A DNA stretch of 64,000 bases from an uncultured Clostridia bacterium (lineage in GTDB: Bacteria > Bacillota > Clostridia > Oscillospirales > Acutalibacteraceae): assembly GCA_937876375.1 (NCBI GenBank), contig CALEHY010000002.1:1-64000 (forward strand), in the 5' to 3' direction. The notes under the pieces were generated by a model. The model saw only the letters and a program-made list of their open reading frames with translations, did not search any database and was not told the origin of the DNA. Shown piece by piece: positions 17,132 through 25,693 of this stretch (its first letter is position 1; every line of letters begins with the position of its first letter). Made by a program: the position numbers and the translations under genes.

Positions 17132-17683
17132 ATGAAAAAGGTTATTGCAATAATGTTATCGTTAATTTTAGTGTTTAGTTTTTCTGCATGCAGCAAGAAT
17201 AAAAATGATGATAACAACACAGAAGAAATAACAACTGTTTCAAATATAAAAATAAACAATATATTCTATTCTAATAATGATAATGATGATACATCAAGTG
17301 TTTACATTGAATATACAGTATCAGCAAGTCAAACTGAAGATATTACTTATGGAGATAGTGCAAAGATAACAACCAACTATGGAGAACAAGACAATTCTTT
17401 ATATGCTTGGGATAATTATAAGGATTTAGTAGAAAGAGCTGGTTTTCCCGTTTTAATTGACTATCAAACTTTATATGCTGGTAGCGAAAAGACATTAGGA
17501 TATATAGCACATTTTACTATAAACAAACAATGTATTTCAAATGACGAAACAATGACTTTAATTGTTCCAAACGATAAATCAAATGATAGTATTGATTTTT
17601 GTATATCTAAATCAAACGCTAAATCATTTACTAATGACCAAGAACTTGTAACTCTATTTTATGATACATACAATATTGAATAA
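17132..17683 (+). CDS. Small secreted lipoprotein of unknown function
   Basis: 183 residues. The signal peptide ends in the lipobox FSFSAC, so lipid would be attached to Cys20 and the protein held on the outer face of the membrane. An acidic, Asn-rich linker (KNKNDDNNTEE) follows. The rest looks like one beta-sandwich domain of about 140 residues (INNIFYSNNDNDDTSSVYIEYTVSAS onward), similar in plan to the Ig-like domains of other Firmicute lipoproteins. ATG start with AAGGGGG upstream. It is AT-richer than its neighbours. No close functional clue is seen nearby. Confidence 0.7.
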   Translation: MKKVIAIMLSLILVFSFSACSKNKNDDNNTEEITTVSNIKINNIFYSNNDNDDTSSVYIEYTVSASQTEDITYGDSAKITTNYGEQDNSLYAWDNYKDLVERAGFPVLIDYQTLYAGSEKTLGYIAHFTINKQCISNDETMTLIVPNDKSNDSIDFCISKSNAKSFTNDQELVTLFYDTYNIE

Positions 17684-17697
17684 TTAAAAAGTTGGCG

Positions 17698-17862
17698 TAA
17701 CATTTTAGATATATGCAATCGTAGGGGAGAGCTTTGCTCTCCCGTTTCGTTTCTATTACGATATTGTTGTTATATACAATGGGAGAGCACAGCTCTCCCC
17801 TACAAATTTCTGTTACAATGAGATTACGCGATATTTTAGTATTATTCATAGATAAAATAAAC
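17698..17862. repeat. Nested inverted repeats (GGGGAGAGC elements)
   Basis: GGGGAGAGC-TTT-GCTCTCCC lies at 17724-17743 and GGGAGAGC-ACA-GCTCTCCC at 17781-17799. The outer ends (GTAGGGGAGAGC and GCTCTCCCCTAC) also pair with each other, giving a larger cruciform. The TTTCTGTTACAAT repeat follows at 17804-17850. No coding potential is seen. Confidence 0.6.
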
Positions 17863-17863
17863 C

Positions 17864-17950
17864 CATTATGACGGGTTCGGTTTGAATGCGTCATAATGGG
17901 TAAAATAGTTTATAATGGTATTTTCAAGGAGCAATTTATTGCTCCTTTTA
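17864..17950 (+). repeat. Two-hairpin repeat, copy 2
   Basis: The first hairpin has an 11-bp perfect stem, CCCATTATGAC with GTCATAATGGG. The second has the same AAGGAGCAAT stem and T-run as the copy at 1-95. The loops differ between copies while the stems keep pairing. Confidence 0.65.
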
Positions 17951-17963
17951 TTTTAGAAATCAA

Positions 17964-18884
17964 TTATTTCCACTCTTGGATGATTGATGGGTTAGCAAAA
18001 ATCTCATCAAGCTTTCTGAAGAATGGTACGATATCACCATAGTCAAGAGCCTTATGGTCAATAGCTACTGTGATAGGCATTACTGTGCCGATAACAATCT
18101 CTTCTGTACCGTCAGCATTTGTCTTAACGATAGGTTTTCTCTGTGCAGAGTTAACAGCGAATGCTGTAACCTGTGGTGGAATAATCTCAAGGATTGTGCA
18201 CTCACCTCTCATCTCTCTGTATACAGATCCAAGATTTGAGATAGTGGTTGTGCCCTGCTCGATATCATGCTTTGTAAGTCTGTCAGTTGTAGGAATAGAA
18301 TAATATTCCTTCTTTGCCTTACCCTTAAGAGTCTTTACCTTATGCTTACCTGTCTTTGAGCCGATAAGACGATTAACTGTCTGCTTGATTTTGCCATGCT
18401 TTAGACCAGTCAATGTGTTGTCCATAGACACCTCAAACATAACCTCGTTCATATCAGTATTCTTTGCACGACGAATGCTATCATTGATAGCCTCTGTCAT
18501 CTCTGTAAGAGTCTTGTCGCCCATATCGTGCATATTAACAGTCATCATTTCGCCAGATGGCAAAATCATAGGCATAGAAATGTTGAAATGGTCATATGTC
18601 TTTAGACAGCCACGAACAAGTTTGCGATTAAACTCAAGATGAGCATTCATCTTTGGAGCTACCTTCATACCCTCACAGATAACCTTCATCATTACTGTGT
18701 TGATAGTGATTTTCTTGCTCTTATCGGTAACACCCTCGTTAAGCTTCTTGCATTCCTTGATAAACTCGGATACCTCTGGCTCGTAGTTAAGTACGCCATG
18801 AGGAATAGTCTCCCAGCTTTCAGCTGTCATATTGGATACGATTTTTCTCGCAATACCAAAATGTTCTTGTCCAGTTAGTGCCAT
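17964..18884 (-). CDS. 2-oxoacid dehydrogenase E2-type acyltransferase, catalytic domain only
   Basis: 306 residues that match the chloramphenicol-acetyltransferase-like catalytic domain of dihydrolipoyl acyltransferases. The active-site motif appears as IDHKALDYGD, equivalent to the HxxxD(G) signature, and TTTISNLGSVYR matches the conserved ISNLG segment. The N-terminal lipoyl domain and E3-binding domain are missing, and no E1, E3 or lipoate genes are nearby. It lies downstream of a CoA-transferase on the same strand, so an acyl-CoA substrate is plausible, but the reaction is unknown. ATG start with AAAAGGAG. Confidence 0.75.
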   Translation of the reverse strand: MALTGQEHFGIARKIVSNMTAESWETIPHGVLNYEPEVSEFIKECKKLNEGVTDKSKKITINTVMMKVICEGMKVAPKMNAHLEFNRKLVRGCLKTYDHFNISMPMILPSGEMMTVNMHDMGDKTLTEMTEAINDSIRRAKNTDMNEVMFEVSMDNTLTGLKHGKIKQTVNRLIGSKTGKHKVKTLKGKAKKEYYSIPTTDRLTKHDIEQGTTTISNLGSVYREMRGECTILEIIPPQVTAFAVNSAQRKPIVKTNADGTEEIVIGTVMPITVAIDHKALDYGDIVPFFRKLDEIFANPSIIQEWK

Positions 18885-18958
18885 GTTATTTCTCCTTTTT
18901 TATATGAAAGTTAAATTATGTATATATTACCACAGTAAAGGGGTAAAATCAACAAAGA

Positions 18959-20365
18959 TTATCCTCTTGCTTTTCTACCCTTTTTTAAATTTCCTCTAAT
19001 TGTTTCGATATCGGATTCAATCTTCTCCTTGAGCACTCCAGTGAACTCCGAAATCTCCTCCTTAGTAAAAGGCTCCTCAGAATAACGTTTCTTGTACTCA
19101 ATAATAAGCTGTGGTCTGAAATGAGGATGAGCAATCTTAATAAGTGCCTTTGCTCTCTCTTTAAGTGTCTTGCCCTTGAGCTGTGCGATACCATACTCTG
19201 TTACAACATAGTTAACGTCGTTACGAGGAGTGGTAATAGCACTACCCTCTGTTACAATAGGAACGATACGAGATACAGTGCCACGCTTTGCTGTAGAAGG
19301 CATAGCAATAATAGAGCGTCCACCCTTCGACATAGTAGCGCCACGAACGAAATCAACCTGACCACCAACAGCAGAAAACTGTGATAGACCGATTGTATCA
19401 GATACTACCTGACCTAGCAAATCAACCTGCAAGCAAGAGTTAATAGATACCATATTGTCATTCTTTGCAATATTAACAGGGTTGTTAACATAATCAATAG
19501 GATGCATCTCTACAGCAGGATTATCATCGATATAGTCATTAAGAATTTTTGAGCCGAATGCAGCGCCAAGCACTACTCTGCCCTTCTTATTAGTCTTGCA
19601 TTTATTATTTATAATGCCAGCCTCTAAAAGAGGAACAACACCATCACCAACGAGCTCGCTGTGGATACCTAAATCCTTCTTGTCAGTAAGCTGTGCACAT
19701 ACAGCGTTAGGGATACCACCGATACCAAGCTGCAAGCAATCGCCATCATTAATAAGTGATGCACAATACTTGCCAATTCCCATCTCAACAGGTGAAATCT
19801 CGGTATTCTTAACCTCTGGTAATGGTTCATCAATCTCTACAAAACAAGTAAAGTCACGAACATGTTTAATGCTATTGCCAAATGTACGAGGTACATTCTT
19901 GTTTACCTGAGCAATAACAACCTCACAGTAATCTGTAGTGCCCTTTGTATAATCAACAGTAGTACCAAATGATACATATCCATGCTTGTCTGGTGGAGAC
20001 ACCATAACAATAGTAACGCGAGGGCACATATAATTTTCAATTATATCTGGTATCTCATAGAAATGAGAAGTAGTAAATTCACTATCACCAGATGAAATAG
20101 CAGCCCTGTTAGATGATGAAGCAAAAAGCGAATTAAGCTTCAAATGGCCCTTCATCTCTGGTCTGCACCAAGGTGAGTTGCCAAGAGTGAGCATACTGAT
20201 AAGCTCAACATCCTTGTAATCTAAATAATGCTCTTCAAGAGCTCGTTCAATACCAAACGGCTCACCACACCCAAAGCCTAACACAACCTTATCACCATCG
20301 TGGATAAGCTTGATAGCCTCTTCGGCAGTAGTTAGTTTAGACTGGTATATTTCTTGCCAAGTCAT
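18959..20365 (-). CDS. Acetyl-CoA hydrolase/CoA-transferase (4-hydroxybutyrate/butyryl-CoA:acetate CoA-transferase type)
   Basis: Cytoplasmic enzyme of 468 residues in the family that moves CoA between carboxylic acids through a glutamyl-CoA intermediate. The likely catalytic Glu is residue 237, in GIHSELVGDGVV. The oxyanion region LGIGGIPNAV and the C-terminal VVTEYGIAQLKGKTLKERA segment are conserved. Members include butyryl-CoA:acetate and 4-hydroxybutyrate CoA-transferases; sequence reading alone cannot choose between them. In a gut Clostridium-type organism a fermentative, butyrate-linked role is likely. ATG start with AAGGAG. Divergent from the GH110-like gene, with its own promoter. 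Confidence 0.88.
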   Translation of the reverse strand: MTWQEIYQSKLTTAEEAIKLIHDGDKVVLGFGCGEPFGIERALEEHYLDYKDVELISMLTLGNSPWCRPEMKGHLKLNSLFASSSNRAAISSGDSEFTTSHFYEIPDIIENYMCPRVTIVMVSPPDKHGYVSFGTTVDYTKGTTDYCEVVIAQVNKNVPRTFGNSIKHVRDFTCFVEIDEPLPEVKNTEISPVEMGIGKYCASLINDGDCLQLGIGGIPNAVCAQLTDKKDLGIHSELVGDGVVPLLEAGIINNKCKTNKKGRVVLGAAFGSKILNDYIDDNPAVEMHPIDYVNNPVNIAKNDNMVSINSCLQVDLLGQVVSDTIGLSQFSAVGGQVDFVRGATMSKGGRSIIAMPSTAKRGTVSRIVPIVTEGSAITTPRNDVNYVVTEYGIAQLKGKTLKERAKALIKIAHPHFRPQLIIEYKKRYSEEPFTKEEISEFTGVLKEKIESDIETIRGNLKKGRKARG

Positions 20366-20421
20366 AGAGTCGTTCTCCTTTTTTCAAATTATAGACAAAT
20401 TACGAATTGTGTCTTATCCAT

Positions 20422-20486
20422 ATAATACAATATTTATGCAAAATCGTCAATATGTAGTTGATTTAAAGTAGAAAAATTGTTATTAT
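20422..20486. promoter_or_regulatory. Divergent promoters of the CoA-transferase and GH110-like genes
   Basis: Minus strand: TTGACG (20445-20450), 17 bases, TATTAT (20422-20427) for the CoA-transferase. Plus strand: TTGATT (20458-20463), 17 bases, TATTAT (20481-20486) for the glycosidase. The two -35 boxes lie back to back, seven bases apart. Confidence 0.55.
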
Positions 20487-20522
20487 TATATCATAAATTA
20501 ATGAAAACAGGGGTGTTTTGTT

Positions 20523-22181
20523 ATGAAGATAATGGCTGACAAATATGGACAAGCAAGCAATTTTGCTATTCCTCTAATAGAGCTACAAAAGGATTTAAAT
20601 AACGGCGATACAATCGTTTTTGAGCCAAAGGAGTACCATTTTTACAAGGATTACTGCCCATCAAAGGTTATTCATATGACCAACACAGACTCGTTCCAAA
20701 ATCCTACAAAGTTTTTTGGCTTGCTATTTGAGGACAAGGAAAATATCACCATCGAGGGTAATGGTGCGACTTTTGTCATCCATGGTGATATTTGTTCACT
20801 AGCTTTGCTAAACTGCAAAAATGTAGTGCTAAAGGATTTCACTATCAGATATGCATCTCCAAGTAACACCGAGATGACGGTTATGTCAAAAAAGGGCAAG
20901 ACCATCACCTACTCTATCCCAGAGAGCACTCTATGGTATGTTGATGGCAAGGATATCGTGTTCTTTGAGCAGAGCCCATATACAAAGAAGAATTACTGGG
21001 AGTTCAAGAATGATAAAAACAGCTGGAACAGTGTTTGTCACAGTGGTGATGACGTATTCCGTACAATGCACTTTAAATCCCCTTTCTCAAAGGTAAAGAG
21101 TGTTGAAAGGAAGTCACCAACCGAGGTTGAAATAAAGTACAAAAAGCGTCGCAAGTTCGGTATTGGCGACACATACGCATTCTCACAGAACAAGAACAGA
21201 AACACCTGTGGTGTATTCGTTAGCGAATGTGAAAATGTTAGTGCAGAAAATATCACAGTAAACTATCTACAGGGCTTTGGCTGGCTAACACAAATGTGTG
21301 ACACAGCAAGCTTTACTAATGTTACATTCAAAGCTGACAAGGATCACAAGGTATCAGCATTTGCTGATTTAATCCATGTATGTGGCTGCAAGGGTGACGT
21401 AACAATCAAGGACTGTTATTTTGAACAACCACACGATGATGCGATTAACATTCATGGATCATTCCTACGCTTTAAGGAGAAAAAGGACGATCACACAGCC
21501 GTGTTTGAATTCGTGCACAAGCAGCAAGGTGGTCACAAGGCATTCTTCCCAAATGACAAGGCTAGATTTTACTACAGAAGCAGTCTACAAGAAATTGGTG
21601 AGGAATATACCGTTAAGAATGCTGTTGATGATATCGATAACAAGCTTTGCACAGTAACATTCAATGAAGTATTACCAAAGGATATTGAGGCAAAGAAGCT
21701 AGGACAGAGCAATGTTGTAATCGAGAATATTACATACTGTCCTAATGTTGAAATCAGTGGTTGTACATTCAATGCTATACCAACAAGAGGTGTGCTATGT
21801 ACAACAGCTGGCAAGGTAAGAATTCACGACAATCTATTCAGCCACTGTGCTATGGCGCATATTTTCATCAGCAATGATGCTGCTGACTGGTACGAAAGCG
21901 GACCAGTCAGAGACGTTGAAATTTACAACAACAAATTCCTACTACAGCCAACAAAACAATACGAACAGCTAAGCTGTCCAGGTGTACTAGTTAAGCCTAT
22001 CACACTTGGCAGACGAGTTAGCAAGCCTATACATAAAAATATCAAGATTTACTCAAACTATTTTCAGGTTGGCAGAGACAAGCCTATCACAGCAATCGGT
22101 GTTAATGGTCTGGACGTATATGGCAACTACTATGATGGTAGCAGCAGAGTAAAGACAAGACACTGCAAGAAGGCAAAGTAA
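20523..22181 (+). CDS. GH110-like right-handed beta-helix glycosidase (alpha-1,3-galactosidase-like)
   Basis: 552 residues folding as a right-handed parallel beta-helix. It resembles family GH110, whose enzymes remove alpha-1,3-linked galactose, for example from blood-group B structures. Supporting features are the N-terminal EYHFYKDYC segment, NITIEGNGATFVIHG, and HDDAINIHG with paired Asp at 305-306, in the region that holds the catalytic acids of GH110. There is no signal peptide, so it acts in the cytoplasm on imported sugars, unlike the exported Bacteroides enzymes. ATG at 20523 or the fourth codon. The next gene starts immediately after its stop. Confidence 0.72.
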   Translation: MKIMADKYGQASNFAIPLIELQKDLNNGDTIVFEPKEYHFYKDYCPSKVIHMTNTDSFQNPTKFFGLLFEDKENITIEGNGATFVIHGDICSLALLNCKNVVLKDFTIRYASPSNTEMTVMSKKGKTITYSIPESTLWYVDGKDIVFFEQSPYTKKNYWEFKNDKNSWNSVCHSGDDVFRTMHFKSPFSKVKSVERKSPTEVEIKYKKRRKFGIGDTYAFSQNKNRNTCGVFVSECENVSAENITVNYLQGFGWLTQMCDTASFTNVTFKADKDHKVSAFADLIHVCGCKGDVTIKDCYFEQPHDDAINIHGSFLRFKEKKDDHTAVFEFVHKQQGGHKAFFPNDKARFYYRSSLQEIGEEYTVKNAVDDIDNKLCTVTFNEVLPKDIEAKKLGQSNVVIENITYCPNVEISGCTFNAIPTRGVLCTTAGKVRIHDNLFSHCAMAHIFISNDAADWYESGPVRDVEIYNNKFLLQPTKQYEQLSCPGVLVKPITLGRRVSKPIHKNIKIYSNYFQVGRDKPITAIGVNGLDVYGNYYDGSSRVKTRHCKKAK

Positions 22182-22715
22182 ATGAAAAAGCTATATTTTA
22201 CACGTCACGGACAAACAGTATGGAATGTCGAAAACAAGATATGTGGCGAGACTGATATTGAGCTAACCGACCTAGGTCATGAACAGGCTATCATACTAGG
22301 TGATATCATCAAAAATGGTGATTATCACATTGACGAAATACTCTGCTCTCCACTCGTTAGAGCGTATGATACAGCAAAGCACATATCAGAACAAACCGGT
22401 ATTCCACTACGAGTTGAACCAAGACTAAAGGAGCAATGCTTCGGCAAATGGGAGTCAACAGCTAGAGATGGGCAAGAATTTTACAAGGAAAAGATGCAAT
22501 TCATCAACAGCTACGAAACTGGCGAAACAATGCTAAAGCTTGCACAAAGGATATACAATCTGCTAGATGATATCAAGCAAGACGACAAGGTATATCTACT
22601 AGTAGCACACAATGGTATTGCAAGAGTTATGAAATCATATTTTTGTGATATGACAAATGAAGAATACTCTGCATACGGAATAAAAAATTGTCAGGTGCTA
22701 GAATTTGATATTTAA
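22182..22715 (+). CDS. Histidine phosphatase family protein (phosphoglycerate mutase-like)
   Basis: 177 residues with the branch-1 histidine phosphatase signature FTRHGQTVWN near the N-terminus, Arg and Glu in the middle (LVRAYDTAKH, LKEQCFGKWE), and the second catalytic His in VAHNGIARVM. The protein carries a phosphohistidine intermediate. Members include sugar phosphatases, RNase H/cobalamin phosphatases and mutases, so the substrate is open. The ATG directly follows the stop of the GH110-like gene with no gap, which suggests a shared job such as dephosphorylating a released sugar phosphate. Confidence 0.85.
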   Translation: MKKLYFTRHGQTVWNVENKICGETDIELTDLGHEQAIILGDIIKNGDYHIDEILCSPLVRAYDTAKHISEQTGIPLRVEPRLKEQCFGKWESTARDGQEFYKEKMQFINSYETGETMLKLAQRIYNLLDDIKQDDKVYLLVAHNGIARVMKSYFCDMTNEEYSAYGIKNCQVLEFDI

Positions 22716-22742
22716 CAAAAAACACAGAAAGGAGCATAGGTC

Positions 22743-24563
22743 TTGACCGAAAAGGAGCTACGAAAAAAAGCTATGGCACTACCACTTAACCCTGGTGTGT
22801 ACATTATGAAAAACAAAGACAAAAAAATCATATATATCGGCAAGGCAAAGGCTCTAAAGAACAGAGTGTCATCATACTTTGGTTCACATAGTAACCATTC
22901 GCTAAAGGTAATACGAATGGTGGAGAATGTTGACGATTTTGAATACATTCTTTGCGACACGGAATTTGAGGCACTATTGCTGGAATGCTCACTCATCAAG
23001 CAACACCAGCCAAAGTACAACATTCTGCTAAAGGATGACAAGGGATATAACTATATCAAAATCACAAAAGAGGAATTTCCTCGTATCAGCGAATGCAAAC
23101 AGATGGATGATGACAATGCGACATATATCGGTCCATTCATATCCAATTTTTCAGTTAAGAACGCTGTTGAGGAGACACTAAAGATATTCAAGCTACCAAG
23201 ATGTAATAAGAAATTTCCAAGAGATTACAACAAATCTCGCCCTTGTTTAAATGGATTTATGGGATTATGCTCAGCACCTTGTAATGGCAAAATCACGAAG
23301 GATGAATATCTAGCAAATGTCAAGGACGCAATAGCCTTTTTAAAAGGTGGTAGCCAAAGCTCTATCAAAGAAATGCAGGAAAAGATGGAGGAATATTCCG
23401 ACAATCTTGAGTTCGAAAAAGCTGCAAAAATGAGAGACAGAATCAAGGCTATCAAGAATCTTGAGGAAAAGCAAAAGGTTGTATCAATCAATGTTCCAGA
23501 GGAGGATGTGTTCGCCCTAGTCGACAATGGACGAAAGGCATGCTTCGAGGTTATAAGATTCAAAAATGGTCGACTGACTGATAGTGAGCACTGGCTAATC
23601 GACAGTGTTGACAATATATTTGACGCTAGATTTGAGCTAATAGAGAGATACTACTCCATGCGTGACTATATCCCATCACGAATTGCTGTTGATGGTGAAA
23701 TTGCTGATGAGGAGCTACTACACCAATGGCTAGAAAACAGCCGTGGCAAAAAGGTAGAAATCATCCACCCACAAAAGGGCGAACACATGGCGATAGTAAA
23801 TATGTGCATAAAAAATGCAAACGAGCATTTGGCACAGCAGCATGGTAGACTGGGCAAGGAGATACAGGCATTAGAGGAGCTTGGTGTTCTGCTAGGACTA
23901 CCAAAACCACCAGAATATATCGAGTCGTATGATATTTCACACACATTTGGTGCTGATAATGTCGCTGGCATGGTCGTTTTTCACGACGGCAGACCAATGA
24001 AAAAAGCGTACAAAAAGTTCTCCATCAAGGGATTTGACGGGCAAAACGACGTTGGCTCAATGAATGAGGTGCTAGAGCGCAGATTTAAGCACTACTATGA
24101 GGATGAGGAAGGTAGCACATTCAAAATTCTGCCTGATTTAATTCTGCTAGATGGTGGTCAGCCACAGGTCAATGCTGTACTACCCGTCATCAAGCAGATG
24201 AATATCAATGTACCTGTATTCGGTATGGTAAAGGACAACAAGCACCGAACAAGAGCCATAGCTTTCGATGGTGGTGAGATAGAAATCAATTCTCATCGTT
24301 CGGCATTCACCCTTGTATCGACCATACAAGAGGAAGTCCACCGTTTTGCTATCACCTATCACCACAAAAAGCATCAAAAGACAAGTTTCTCATCAAGTCT
24401 GCTAAAAATTGATGGTATTGGAGAGAAAAAGGCAAAGGCACTGATGAAAGAATTTAAGACAATAGGTGCAATTAGAGAGGCTAATGCAGACGAGCTATGC
24501 AAGGTATCGTGCATATCCAGACGCAATGCAGAAGATATTGTAGCCTACTATGAAAAATATTAA
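22743..24563 (+). CDS. uvrC: Excinuclease ABC subunit C (UvrC)
   Basis: Nuclease subunit of nucleotide excision repair that makes both cuts beside a lesion after UvrA/UvrB loading. It is 606 residues. Order: GIY-YIG domain (about 14-95, GVYIMKNKDKKIIYIGKAK), a Cys cluster (CNKKFPRDYNKSRPCLNGFMGLCSAPC), a UVR motif that binds UvrB (about 205-240), an RNase H-like domain (YDISHTFGADNVAGMV), and a C-terminal helix-hairpin-helix pair. The TTG start at 22743 has AAAGGAG upstream and gives the standard family N-terminus; no ATG is suitably placed. Confidence 0.97.
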   Translation: MTEKELRKKAMALPLNPGVYIMKNKDKKIIYIGKAKALKNRVSSYFGSHSNHSLKVIRMVENVDDFEYILCDTEFEALLLECSLIKQHQPKYNILLKDDKGYNYIKITKEEFPRISECKQMDDDNATYIGPFISNFSVKNAVEETLKIFKLPRCNKKFPRDYNKSRPCLNGFMGLCSAPCNGKITKDEYLANVKDAIAFLKGGSQSSIKEMQEKMEEYSDNLEFEKAAKMRDRIKAIKNLEEKQKVVSINVPEEDVFALVDNGRKACFEVIRFKNGRLTDSEHWLIDSVDNIFDARFELIERYYSMRDYIPSRIAVDGEIADEELLHQWLENSRGKKVEIIHPQKGEHMAIVNMCIKNANEHLAQQHGRLGKEIQALEELGVLLGLPKPPEYIESYDISHTFGADNVAGMVVFHDGRPMKKAYKKFSIKGFDGQNDVGSMNEVLERRFKHYYEDEEGSTFKILPDLILLDGGQPQVNAVLPVIKQMNINVPVFGMVKDNKHRTRAIAFDGGEIEINSHRSAFTLVSTIQEEVHRFAITYHHKKHQKTSFSSSLLKIDGIGEKKAKALMKEFKTIGAIREANADELCKVSCISRRNAEDIVAYYEKY

Positions 24564-24579
24564 AATTGTGTAATTATCC

Positions 24580-24608
24580 TTGACTAAAACAATGTGTGTT
24601 TGTATAAT
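24580..24608 (+). promoter_or_regulatory. Promoter of the rsmD-coaD operon
   Basis: TTGACT (24580-24585), 17-base spacer, TATAAT (24603-24608), about 44 bases before the rsmD ATG. Confidence 0.75.
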
Positions 24609-24651
24609 ATAAAGGATAAAAGTTGGATTTTTCCAATAAAAAGGAAGTTCT

Positions 24652-25194
24652 ATGAGAGTTATTACTGGCTCTGCCCGTGGCAGAAATTTGGAAACATTAG
24701 CTGGTGAAGAGGTCACTAGACCTACCACCCAAAGCACCAAGGAAGCACTCTTTTCATCAATTCAATTTGAGATAGAGGGAGCAAAGGTGCTAGATTTGTT
24801 TGCAGGCTCTGGACAGCTCGGCATAGAGGCTTTATCACGAGGAGCTAGGTATTGCACCTTTATTGAAAACAATAGACAAGCTTATAAGATTGTAGAAAGC
24901 AATATTAATATGTGCAAGATGCAGGATATAAGCAATATTGTTTTTTCAGATGCAAAATCATACCTCAGCCGTAAAGAGAATTTTGACATAGCGTTCCTCG
25001 ATCCACCATATAACAAGGGTTTAGTAAACGATTGCCTTCCCCTACTCGTAAAGAATATGAGTACTGATGGCGTAATCATTTGCGAAACAGCAAAGGAAGA
25101 AATTCTTCCAGCGAGTGTGGATGACTGGAGCATCGCTAGAGAGAAAAAATACGGCAAAACAAAGCTTACTTATTATCGAAAGGATAGCGAATAA
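24652..25194 (+). CDS. rsmD: 16S rRNA (guanine-966-N2)-methyltransferase RsmD
   Basis: SAM-dependent methyltransferase of 180 residues acting on G966 of 16S rRNA. It begins MRVITGSARGR, typical for the family. The SAM site is VLDLFAGSGQLGIEALSRGA, and the catalytic N6/N2 motif is FLDPPYNKG. ATG start with AAGGAAG. coaD follows five bases after the stop, a common pairing in bacteria. Confidence 0.95.
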   Translation: MRVITGSARGRNLETLAGEEVTRPTTQSTKEALFSSIQFEIEGAKVLDLFAGSGQLGIEALSRGARYCTFIENNRQAYKIVESNINMCKMQDISNIVFSDAKSYLSRKENFDIAFLDPPYNKGLVNDCLPLLVKNMSTDGVIICETAKEEILPASVDDWSIAREKKYGKTKLTYYRKDSE

Positions 25195-25198
25195 GCTT

Positions 25199-25693
25199 AT
25201 GAAAAAGGCAGTTTGTCCAGGTAGCTTTGATCCAGTTACGCTAGGACATTTGGATATCATCGAAAGAGCTGCAGAATTATTTGACGAGGTTATCGTCCTA
25301 GTAATGAGCAACGGATCGAAAACTAATTCTCTTTTTACAACAGAGGAAAGAATAGAGCTTATCAAAAAGTGCATCTCATCCCCTAATGTAAAAATTGATA
25401 CATACAACGGACTCCTAGTAGACTACGCAAAGGAAAATGGAGCTGTTGCTATAGTCAAAGGCTTAAGGGCTGTATCAGATTTTGAATACGAGTTCCAGCA
25501 GGCACTGACTAACAAATCCCTCAACCCAGAGGTTGAGACAATATTCCTAACCACTGAGGGTAGAAATATGTTCTTATCCAGCAGTATGGTTAAAGAGGTT
25601 TGCAAGCTAGGTGGAGATATAAGCACCTTTGTTCCAGAGCAAATCGTAGATGACATTTATAACAGGTGTAAAGGAGACATAAATCATGACTAA
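25199..25693 (+). CDS. coaD: Phosphopantetheine adenylyltransferase CoaD
   Basis: Joins 4'-phosphopantetheine and ATP to dephospho-CoA, the fourth step of CoA synthesis. It is 164 residues. The nucleotidyltransferase motif CPGSFDPVTLGHLDII lies at the N-terminus, and ISSSMVKEV in its variant FLSSSMVKEV near the C-terminus. The ATG at 25199 (MKKAVCPGS) was chosen because the longer open frame runs back into rsmD and does not fit the family. It overlaps the next gene by eight bases. Confidence 0.97.
   Translation: MKKAVCPGSFDPVTLGHLDIIERAAELFDEVIVLVMSNGSKTNSLFTTEERIELIKKCISSPNVKIDTYNGLLVDYAKENGAVAIVKGLRAVSDFEYEFQQALTNKSLNPEVETIFLTTEGRNMFLSSSMVKEVCKLGGDISTFVPEQIVDDIYNRCKGDINHD

Noticed and set aside
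22712..23041. Minus-strand frames inside uvrC and neighbours
   Set aside because: They are shadows of the strongly supported uvrC frame, without ribosome sites.
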